Shown here piece by piece: positions 25,701 through 31,681 of a stretch of 64,000 nt of DNA; the stretch's first letter is position 1, and each line of letters starts with the position of its first letter. Under the pieces are notes generated by a model. That model saw only the letters and a program-made list of their open reading frames with translations. It made no database searches and had not been told where the DNA came from. Origin of the DNA: Bacteroidota bacterium (GTDB lineage: Bacteria > Bacteroidota > Bacteroidia > Flavobacteriales > Weeksellaceae). The translations under genes and the position numbers were made by a program. The DNA lies in contig JAEWOD010000020.1 in the NCBI GenBank assembly GCA_023461035.1, positions 124,001-188,000 on the forward strand. Direction: 5' to 3'.

Positions 25701-28056
25701 AGCTAGACCCTTAATTACGAAATCTAAATACTTTACAGATAGGAATAAAATAGAAATAACCATACTTGATGACCTTTTAAAAGAGTCGCCAAAAAAATCA
25801 TTTGATTTTCTTTCAAGCTGTATTCCCCATAGAACAATTAAAGGAAGAGAGGCTGTAATTGAAGCATATATTTATTATTCTAATAGAGTTTTAAATTTAT
25901 GTGATGGAATTTTTAAGAATGATTTTTTTTATACTATAAACCATCTTCCGGACTATCCGATTTTGGTTAGGTATCCAGAAATTAGAAATAGTTATAAAGA
26001 GCTTTTAACTTCTAAGCCACAATACAGAGAATATTTAATAGAAGCCTCACAGCATATCGATTTTAGATTGCGCTCAAATGCAAACTCAATTTTATTAGCT
26101 TGCTTTCCAGAGAACTCGAATATAGAATTGGAGAATATAATTTATTCAGCAGCAAGTAAGTCTACAGATAACATTGAATGGCTCCGTTTCTGTATGAAAC
26201 TTAATTATTCAGAAAATACTTTGAGTTACATTAAATCAAAGTTAGAAGATTTCCCTGAGCTGTCAAGAGTGTTTGCATTGATTATATTATATCATCAAGG
26301 AGTCGTTTTATCTTATGAAGAGGTTGATTATCTTGCCAATGGTTTACTAGGAGATGGATATTTCTTTGATTCAGGAGACGTTTTTAACCCTCAAAATGAT
26401 TTAAAGAGACTAGTTCAACAACCTGAATTCTATTCTAAATTTATTGAAGTATTAAATAGTGGAGATTTATCTAAGGCGAAACGAGCAGCTAGTATTTTAA
26501 TATCATATCATTACGAAAAATTATCAAAAAAAGAACTAGGGAAAGCCTATGTGTATGAGTGTGAATACTGGGAGAGAAGCGTTTACGATTTTGATAAATA
26601 CCGTAAAAAACTTTTTGAAGACTTAGATTTTCTTGATGGATTTAATGAAGCTAATAAGATTTTAGAAGAAAGTAAAATAGAGGGTAGTTTGAGTTTATAT
26701 AAGAAAGTTGTAATTGATGGTAAAAATGAGTGGTTAAAATTTATAAAGCAACTTACTTATTCTGAAAGGTTTTTTGATAACCATAAACTAGAACTATTTT
26801 ATTTTTGGTTGTTAGGTTTAAGAAAAAAGAATAGTGGAATTATTGGTAAAATAGGAGATGAAGTCATTGAATTTTTATCTTATCCAGCTATTGAAGAAAA
26901 TAATGGATTTAATAGACATTATGCGTACTATGGACTTATTGCAAGTGAGTTTTCTGGAAAAGAGATTGATTTAGAGAATGTGTTACTAAATTATAAATGT
27001 ACAGATGACTTACAGGTTTCTTTTTTGAGTAGACTTGGGTATGTTCCTGAAAATTTTATGAGAGAAGACTCAAAGCAATATTTTGAGCTATTTTCTTCAA
27101 ATACGACAACCACGATTTCAAAAATCGAACAAAATCAAATTGAGAAATTATTTTTAGGAGGTGAAGTAATACCTAAAATAACTCCTAATTATATTGAATC
27201 AATATTATTGTTTGATATATATAGTATTCAAGAATTAACGGATATTTCTGAAAAGGGAGGTTTAGCCTCAATTATTTCCTCTTTAGTTCTTTTTTGTAAA
27301 AATAAAAATATTGATTTCAAAGTTATTCTAAATGCAATCAATAAAACTGGGTGGTATTTTTATAGAGATTCACTAAAATCAACGTTCAGTCAAGCTCTTT
27401 TTATAATTAAAGAAGAAATGATTAAGTCTGACGATTCAAAGGAATTATTTGCAGAAGAATTGAAAAAGAGCATTATAGAAAATCAAAATGAAAGGAGTAA
27501 TTCTATTATAGAAAATTTTGAAGAATTATTTTCACTTAATGTAGATATTGAAATACAACACCTAAAAATACTATTTGATGAAATATTGCAAACTCCATAT
27601 CGGCTAAAATTATCTTTAATCGCCTCAATTTTTCATTATACAATAACCAATTTAGCAGAAGAAGACTATGGTGAGGTATCTATCGAAATTGAGAAAAATA
27701 CTAAAGGTTTGATTAATTATAATCCTTTAAAAGGATTTGATGAGGATGTTATTCCTATTTTATGGATGTTTTCTTTAATATCTCTCTACATTGACAAAGA
27801 AGTAAGGGATTATTCTTCAATAGCTTTCTTCAAGGGACTTGAAACAATATTTATAACTAAAAGTGATAGATACTACACTAATAGAAACAATGAGAAAGTA
27901 AGAATAAATGGAAGAGAATTGCTTCTTTACAGTAATAATATCTATCAAAGGATTCCATCTCATATTTTTCAAGAATTGATTGCTAATGGAGCGAAGTCTG
28001 CTAGTCCAGAAATAAAGAATTTGTGTTTATTGTTAAAAGGTTTTGTAAAGTTATAA
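22708..28056 (+). CDS. Giant NACHT-type STAND ATPase, candidate anti-phage sensor/effector
   Basis: 1782 residues. The NTPase core has Walker A GEIGSGKSS (355-363), NACHT-type Walker B VFDGIDEL (431-438, with D433, D436 and E437), sensor segment IIATGRP (462-468) and the LLAKTPLVV segment (530-538) typical of NACHT winged-helix starts. Residues 1-200 resemble the Cap4/DUF4297 nuclease layout: E42, D46 and an E59-N60-K61 (ExK) set followed by FSFYSTN; this is a weak match by eye. About 1,200 C-terminal residues are predicted alpha-helical repeats, the sensor arm in bacterial NACHT/Avs proteins. Bacterial NACHT proteins detect phage components and then kill or arrest the cell. Here the gene is paired with a beta-helix membrane protein inside a mobile element. 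Confidence 0.82.
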   Translation: MDIKRDASDKHKGVKLQKLRAIKLGLDTIISNPKAQFHLAIESDGDVFIYSGNRKFIEENKNYDSKNFSFFSKQILNTLVYFLDYWLKDTVNKSSNIVFSFYSTNSISKEYNTDRIKSLGIEELPSAPILSLLMSKEWNNENKIIDICRKIILSEYEEQYKGKNNHYFEIEKFTDEDWVKFFSQIIWNFGMPNNGDLRDELKESIGRYGELKNINVKGKELFIEAMLRQSLEDKQDETDIIHRYLTDESLELICYKIINQPIDKNLYRHIDYDYTGFVENINIFTSSFLEDKYFSISYKKSFPSFLQRKVKKHSPEIKIETSHLQETDPNNLIKDVIVEDINSFIDDLKPTFLFGEIGSGKSSIVAQYAIEENKAGNLCILIPANSVKGSINVDFQTLFKCVNSFVNNNVSNKEPYFDFEFILYNRPITLVFDGIDELTGQEARYLLKHLEKINRDYSDLKIIATGRPVELQSIVRFNDWNCLTTIDLTELEVLNVLINEAIVEGLSTDEAAKDSAKRMEFLKSRSELSLLAKTPLVVCLLRDFLVENLEEETLGTLMYKILLKRLKWDEIDLKTIYSNFFEEFPQEFQREKIISIIAEEIFNSDNKNIGEIKLSQIITDNIQNTDKKNQIVAEATLFYKNLFLQLNDKNYSFVSQPLLEIAYGVRLSESINTNSFSLDINDNTWRPFSFAISINRLKGHISEATKKVILETLDTLLIYESNIPIAAIIVTESKDSDLAMHFISKMDTLDFRPIRTWSNNIFWGEPDSYSPYTIAETINLAGDLGLNWFFEEYLNPKHPLLHIESQVKAILGNLLFIKHFELEENYKEKLLEFAKYHLEVRTLCCVYIVPIVSLIAPQEIELEKRCIMFLQLLPLRLYNRKCKELLDSEIQQGNKNQIINAIEIIVSKDGNKNDEVLNLWLDLKDISQEELNQTILDEIIKRIAEGNELLYKRLTNKHLNEVNFLNYLRYCTLNNTRTSKYAAIILYSKFNERNLYLIARPLITKSKYFTDRNKIEITILDDLLKESPKKSFDFLSSCIPHRTIKGREAVIEAYIYYSNRVLNLCDGIFKNDFFYTINHLPDYPILVRYPEIRNSYKELLTSKPQYREYLIEASQHIDFRLRSNANSILLACFPENSNIELENIIYSAASKSTDNIEWLRFCMKLNYSENTLSYIKSKLEDFPELSRVFALIILYHQGVVLSYEEVDYLANGLLGDGYFFDSGDVFNPQNDLKRLVQQPEFYSKFIEVLNSGDLSKAKRAASILISYHYEKLSKKELGKAYVYECEYWERSVYDFDKYRKKLFEDLDFLDGFNEANKILEESKIEGSLSLYKKVVIDGKNEWLKFIKQLTYSERFFDNHKLELFYFWLLGLRKKNSGIIGKIGDEVIEFLSYPAIEENNGFNRHYAYYGLIASEFSGKEIDLENVLLNYKCTDDLQVSFLSRLGYVPENFMREDSKQYFELFSSNTTTTISKIEQNQIEKLFLGGEVIPKITPNYIESILLFDIYSIQELTDISEKGGLASIISSLVLFCKNKNIDFKVILNAINKTGWYFYRDSLKSTFSQALFIIKEEMIKSDDSKELFAEELKKSIIENQNERSNSIIENFEELFSLNVDIEIQHLKILFDEILQTPYRLKLSLIASIFHYTITNLAEEDYGEVSIEIEKNTKGLINYNPLKGFDEDVIPILWMFSLISLYIDKEVRDYSSIAFFKGLETIFITKSDRYYTNRNNEKVRINGRELLLYSNNIYQRIPSHIFQELIANGAKSASPEIKNLCLLLKGFVKL

Positions 28057-28115
28057 ACCCTGTTCAAATTGATTATTTTTTCATATAAAATTTACATATT
28101 TGTAAGTTTTTAACA

Positions 28116-28148
28116 TATCTTTGTCATTACAAATCAAGAAATGTAATG
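28116..28148 (+). promoter_or_regulatory. Promoter-like box and palindrome over the MerR-like gene start
   Basis: TATCTTTG (28116-28123) is a full match to the Bacteroidota -7 box. Just after it, CATTACA (28125-28131) and TGTAATG (28142-28148) form a perfect 7-base inverted repeat that spans the start codon. The place is right for an autoregulatory operator of the downstream DNA-binding protein. A TTTG lies 13 bases upstream, closer than the usual 19. Confidence 0.45.
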
Positions 28149-28952
28149 ATTGAAGATTTATACACATTTGGCGGATTATACAAAATAGGCAAAGGACAGC
28201 TGTTTTATCGTTATTATAGTGATTATACAATAAATTCTGCTAATATACCTTTCTGGGAATTTTTCAATACTCGAAAGTTTCGTATATCTCCCAAAGTAAT
28301 TTCGTCTCGCATAATGAATCATTGGCAAAAAGAAGGGTTGTTGCCAGAAAATTGTCAAGAGGCGGGTCAAAAATGGCGCAAGTTTACATTAATGGATTTG
28401 ATTTGGATTGCTATTTTGAAAGAGCTAAGAGAGATGGGGCTGTCAATTCCGCTCATTAAAAGGATTAGAAGCAATATAAAAACAAAAATTAATAAATGTG
28501 AGTACGGAGAGCTTGAGTTTTATTCTGCTTTAGCTTATTTCAAGAGACTTTCTTCTGATGTCCTAATATTTAAAGATGGTTCAGTTGAAATAGCAAGTGT
28601 ATTTGAATTAAATGAGAGTAAGGAAAAATATGGACTTCCTACGTATTTAAGTATTTCTATTAATGGAATATTGCAAAGTATATTTAGAGACCAAAATTTA
28701 CAACCAATATATGAGAATTGGATTGATTTAGACGAAAATGAAGTGAAGGTTTTGGAGAGAATTAAATCTGGAGATTACGATGAAGTTTCATTGACTTTAC
28801 AAGGTGGTAAAGTAGTAAAACTAAAAAATCAAAATAATTCTAAAAAAGACCTTTACAAAATTCAACGTGAGGGTGGTGACCAAGACATTATAGTTAAAAT
28901 GAGAAAAGGTAAGATTTCTAATATAGTACAAACGAAAATAGAAAAATTATGA
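28146..28952 (+). CDS. MerR-like DNA-binding protein
   Basis: 268 residues. The segment at about 40-105 (RISPKVISSRIMNHWQKEGL, then KWRKFTLMDLIWIAILKELR and EMGLSIPLIKRIR) has the order of a MerR winged helix-turn-helix: a first helix pair, a Trp/Arg wing and the LREMGLS helix. The C-terminal half has no recognisable effector domain and ends in short beta strands and Lys-rich segments. MerR-like proteins close to large serine recombinases may act as regulators or directionality factors for excision. Here the recombinase gene follows 200 bases downstream. A palindrome over its start suggests autoregulation. The role in excision is inference. Confidence 0.75.
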   Translation: MIEDLYTFGGLYKIGKGQLFYRYYSDYTINSANIPFWEFFNTRKFRISPKVISSRIMNHWQKEGLLPENCQEAGQKWRKFTLMDLIWIAILKELREMGLSIPLIKRIRSNIKTKINKCEYGELEFYSALAYFKRLSSDVLIFKDGSVEIASVFELNESKEKYGLPTYLSISINGILQSIFRDQNLQPIYENWIDLDENEVKVLERIKSGDYDEVSLTLQGGKVVKLKNQNNSKKDLYKIQREGGDQDIIVKMRKGKISNIVQTKIEKL

Positions 28953-29033
28953 ATACAATCCTAAGTTGTTGGATTGATTGCAGACAAGGCTTGTCATCAG
29001 AAGTTCTGAGAGGCAGCCACTTTATTGATGCTT

Positions 29034-29219
29034 ATGCTATCATTAGAGAAATGCAGTCAAGCCCTTAATGGAAATGATAAAAAATACACACCAGAAGAAA
29101 TTAAAATAATTAGAGATGTATTGTATCAATTAGCTAATATTGAATATGCTCAATATCAAAGAACTAAGAAAAAGGCAAGCAATAATCTACTCAAGGGTCT
29201 CAACAGACGAACAGGCTGA
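29034..29219 (+). CDS. Small ORF overlapping the recombinase start
   Basis: 61 residues from the ATG at 29034 (ATG at 29028 is also possible). The protein is one helical piece (YTPEEIKIIRDVLYQLANIE) with a basic tail. It overlaps the recombinase start by about 70 bases in another frame. Such a short helical ORF ahead of serine recombinases is an arrangement I believe occurs in other Bacteroidota elements, but I cannot check it here. Translational coupling to the recombinase is likely from the overlap. Confidence 0.55.
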   Translation: MLSLEKCSQALNGNDKKYTPEEIKIIRDVLYQLANIEYAQYQRTKKKASNNLLKGLNRRTG

Positions 29220-30723
29220 GAAGGGGTGTAGCTTGGCTGACCAAGAAAACAGACTAAGGAAGCATTGTGAAAATAATAACTTTGAAATTATTGCACATTT
29301 TCAGGATGACTGTTCTGCAAAAACATTTACCCGACCCGAATTTCAGAAAATGCTTCAAAAATTGAGGTCAAAAGAAATTAAAGCAGATTTATTTCTAACG
29401 GTTCGCTATGATAGATTCTCGCGAAATTTACAATTTGGGTTGAATATGATTTCCGAGCTTAAAAAATTGGGAATAGAATTTAAAACTGTAGAGCAGGAAA
29501 TTGATTGGAATAATCCTGAAAGTTTTATGATTCACGTTCTTAATCTAACATTACCTCAAATTGAGAATGAGCGACGTGCGTTAAATACTCAAAGGGGAAT
29601 GAGACAGGCTCAAAGAGAAGGACGTTGGATGGCGACTGCTCCTAAAGGCTATAGCAATGTTCAACGGAATGGAGATAAGCTTATTGAGCCTAACAATGAA
29701 GCACATTATATTATTTGGGTATTTCAACAATTAAATACTGGATTATATTCTGTTGAGGAGGTAAGAAAGCAGTTGTGGGAAAAAGGGTGTAAAATTTCAA
29801 AGTCGCCTTTTCACAAGCTTATTCGCAATCCGGCTTACATAGGCAAGATTAGAATTAAAGCGTGGCAAGACGAGCCTGAACAGGTTGTAGAGGGATTGCA
29901 TCAGGGGATTATAAGTGAAGAGTTGTTTTTATCAGTTCAGGAAATTTTAGACGGAAGAAAGAAAACAGCGAAACCTAAAAATAGAAAAAACAAAAATTTC
30001 CCTCTAAGGGGCTTTCTGGAATGCCCAAAGTGTGGAAGACCGCTTACGGGGAGCTTCTCACAGGGAAGGTCTAAAAAATATGGCTATTACCATTGTCAGA
30101 AGCAGTGTGACGAAAGACATAAGCGTGATGAGTTGAATGATAATTTCTTAGAATACCTCAACAGCTACCAGATTAATGAGGAAGTTTTGAGCCTGTATTA
30201 TCTGGTCTTACAGGATGTTTTCACTAAGGATAGGAAAGAACGACTTAAAGAGGTTTCAAAGATTGAAGCAATGATAAAAGAATTAAATGATAAGTTGGAC
30301 ACCTTGCTCGATAAGTATCTGGATGAGTCATTGAGTAAATCAGATTACGAAAGGGGTAAGCAACGGTACGAAGAAAAGATTTCCAGCTTGAGGGAACAAA
30401 AGCAAGAGTTGGAGCTGGAACAAAAAGATTTTATGACAACCGTTCAGTACAGCTTTGGATTATTAAAAGACCTGTCAAAATACTATGAGCAATCGCCACT
30501 TGAGGTCAAACATAAAATTCTTGGTTCGATATTCCCTGAAAAATTGATTTATCAGGATAAAAAATATCGAACCGCTAAAATCAACAGTGTACTTGCTCTG
30601 ATATGCAGTAATATCAATACTTTCGGAGAGATAAAAGAAAAAAGGACTGTCGAAAAAGACAATCCTTCCTCTTGGGTGACCGCGGAGGGATTCGAACCCC
30701 CAACCCTCAGAGCCGAAATCTGA
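29146..30723 (+). CDS. Large serine recombinase (integrase), 3' end altered by integration
   Basis: 525 residues from the ATG at 29146; a TTG six bases earlier is in frame. Residues 12-160 are the resolvase catalytic domain with YSRVSTDEQ (nucleophile S19, R17) and VRYDRFSR. A recombinase domain follows (MRQAQREGRWMATAPKGYS), then a zinc ribbon (CPKCGRPL and YYHCQKQC) and a long coiled coil (about 365-430). It should integrate and excise the element. The last 15 codons, from GTG at 30676, are read from the antisense of the tRNA-Arg (VTAEGFEPPTLRAEI), not from element DNA. In the circular form the frame continues into 17981-18121 instead, giving a 46-residue tail. Whether the present tail lowers activity is unknown. 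Confidence 0.92.
   Translation: MLNIKELRKRQAIIYSRVSTDEQAEKGCSLADQENRLRKHCENNNFEIIAHFQDDCSAKTFTRPEFQKMLQKLRSKEIKADLFLTVRYDRFSRNLQFGLNMISELKKLGIEFKTVEQEIDWNNPESFMIHVLNLTLPQIENERRALNTQRGMRQAQREGRWMATAPKGYSNVQRNGDKLIEPNNEAHYIIWVFQQLNTGLYSVEEVRKQLWEKGCKISKSPFHKLIRNPAYIGKIRIKAWQDEPEQVVEGLHQGIISEELFLSVQEILDGRKKTAKPKNRKNKNFPLRGFLECPKCGRPLTGSFSQGRSKKYGYYHCQKQCDERHKRDELNDNFLEYLNSYQINEEVLSLYYLVLQDVFTKDRKERLKEVSKIEAMIKELNDKLDTLLDKYLDESLSKSDYERGKQRYEEKISSLREQKQELELEQKDFMTTVQYSFGLLKDLSKYYEQSPLEVKHKILGSIFPEKLIYQDKKYRTAKINSVLALICSNINTFGEIKEKRTVEKDNPSSWVTAEGFEPPTLRAEI
30631..30667 (-). terminator. Element-borne terminator replacing the tRNA-Arg terminator
   Basis: On the minus strand AAGGATTGTC, loop TTTTTC, GACAGTCCTT form a stem with one mismatch (30642-30667), followed by TTTTTTCTTTTAT. 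It starts nine bases after the tRNA-Arg 3' end. It lies inside the plus-strand recombinase reading frame, so the same bases serve as coding sequence and as a terminator on the other strand. Confidence 0.75.
30676..30683. other. attR core (GTGACCGC)
   Basis: Second copy of the 8-base core, formed by the 3' end of tRNA-Arg plus one base. The tRNA stays complete on this side, so the gene is restored at this junction. Confidence 0.75.
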
Positions 30724-30750
30724 TATTCTATCCAGTTGAACTACGCAGCC
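30677..30750 (-). tRNA. tRNA-Arg (anticodon TCG)
   Basis: A full 74-base cloverleaf reads on the minus strand from 30750. The acceptor stem GGCTGCG pairs with CGCGGTC, the anticodon stem TCAGA/TCTGA encloses the loop TTTCGGC (anticodon TCG, reads CGA), and the T-arm has GGGGGTTCGAAT. The CCA end is not encoded. It is the integration target of the element, which inserted at the acceptor 3' strand, and it now uses a terminator from the element. Confidence 0.92.
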
Positions 30751-30795
30751 GTTTGGGTTTGCAAATTTAGAGGTATTTCTGATTTTTCATATAGA

Positions 30796-31674
30796 TTAAT
30801 CGGTAAAATGAATATTATTTTCTGCTGCTATTCTGTCAAATTCTTTTTCTAATCCCTCATCTGTCATAATTTCTTTGATGGATGAGATAATTAGTTCAGT
30901 GTCTTTTTTGTAAGGAGAATTTTCAGCTTCATAAATATGATATGCAGTTACGATATTTTTTATGGCATTTTCGTAATCGTTCTGCATTATGCTGTTTTTA
31001 CCATATCCATAATATCCTTCAGGATTGTCGGGATAATATTTGATTAAATTTTTATAATATAAATTTGATTTTTCATAATCTTCCAGCAATGAATATATTA
31101 CACCAATATTCATTAACGCAAAATCACCTTCTGGAAAAATGTCTAATGACTGATTGTAAAATTTTATCGCATTTTCAAAGTCGTCAATTCTACGATAAGA
31201 AGCAGCCAAATCATCTAAAGCCAAAACATTCTTTTCATCTTCTTTTAAAGACAATAAAAATCCCTCGATTGCAATATCATACTTTCCCTCTTTCATTGCG
31301 TCTTTTGCAATGATGTACCAATTTTTTGCGATTTGATTGTCTGAATACTTATAAAATTGATCTTTTTTTGTTTCTAAATTTTCCGAATCAGAAGTTAAAA
31401 CACAAATTTGCTGAGTCTGAAGGTCAATATCTTTTAACATAGATTGGATTCCCTCTACCGTATTTGCTTTTTCTTTTAATTCAGTATCTGTTTCAGCAAT
31501 ATATAATTTAGCGAAAGATTGAGAAAGGCAATCAAGATAAGAGTCATTATCAATATCGGGCAATTCTTGGAGACAATTACAAGTTTCTTGAGCTGCCCTT
31601 TCATAAAAAGTTTGTCCAAAACCCAAGAAGCTAAATGTAACAAAAAGAGTTAAAAGTAGTTTTTTCATAATCAA
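30796..31674 (-). CDS. Exported TPR protein
   Basis: 292 residues (a methionine two codons in is an alternative start). A signal peptide (KKLLLTLFVTFSFLGFGQ) precedes an N-terminal helical domain with paired Cys residues (ETCNCLQEL and DCLSQSF), then three to four tetratricopeptide repeats from about 140 to 260 (ALDDLAASYRRIDDFENAI, ALMNIGVIYSLLEDYEKSN). TPR proteins act as scaffolds for protein partners. It lies 8 bases after the stop of the M49-like peptidase lipoprotein and is probably co-transcribed with it. The partner is unknown. It lies just outside the element. Confidence 0.75.
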   Translation of the reverse strand: MIMKKLLLTLFVTFSFLGFGQTFYERAAQETCNCLQELPDIDNDSYLDCLSQSFAKLYIAETDTELKEKANTVEGIQSMLKDIDLQTQQICVLTSDSENLETKKDQFYKYSDNQIAKNWYIIAKDAMKEGKYDIAIEGFLLSLKEDEKNVLALDDLAASYRRIDDFENAIKFYNQSLDIFPEGDFALMNIGVIYSLLEDYEKSNLYYKNLIKYYPDNPEGYYGYGKNSIMQNDYENAIKNIVTAYHIYEAENSPYKKDTELIISSIKEIMTDEGLEKEFDRIAAENNIHFTD

Positions 31675-31681
31675 ATCTCAA

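Larger units (their letters stand above)
17981..30683. mobile_element. Integrated element with serine recombinase, terminase genes and NACHT operon
   Basis: About 12.7 kb between two copies of GTGACCGC (17981-17988 and 30676-30683), the right one lying at the 3' end of tRNA-Arg. The region is visibly richer in A and T than either flank. Contents in order: separated recombinase tail, terS, terL, a hairpin-forming sequence, a membrane protein, a beta-helix membrane protein plus NACHT ATPase, a MerR-like regulator, a small overlapping ORF and the large serine recombinase. There are no portal, capsid, tail, lysis or replication genes, so it is not a full prophage. A phage satellite or defence island is the best reading. 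Boundaries come from two reconstructions: the empty site gives tRNA plus terminator and the circle gives a continuous recombinase ORF. Confidence 0.85.

Noticed and set aside
17981..30683. Full prophage
   Set aside because: There are terminase genes and an integrase but no portal, capsid, tail, replication or lysis gene; the remaining space is filled by cargo.
30676..30723. Real protein end VTAEGFEPPTLRAEI of the recombinase
   Set aside because: This peptide is the known antisense translation of a tRNA T-arm and is not a domain; it arises from integration.
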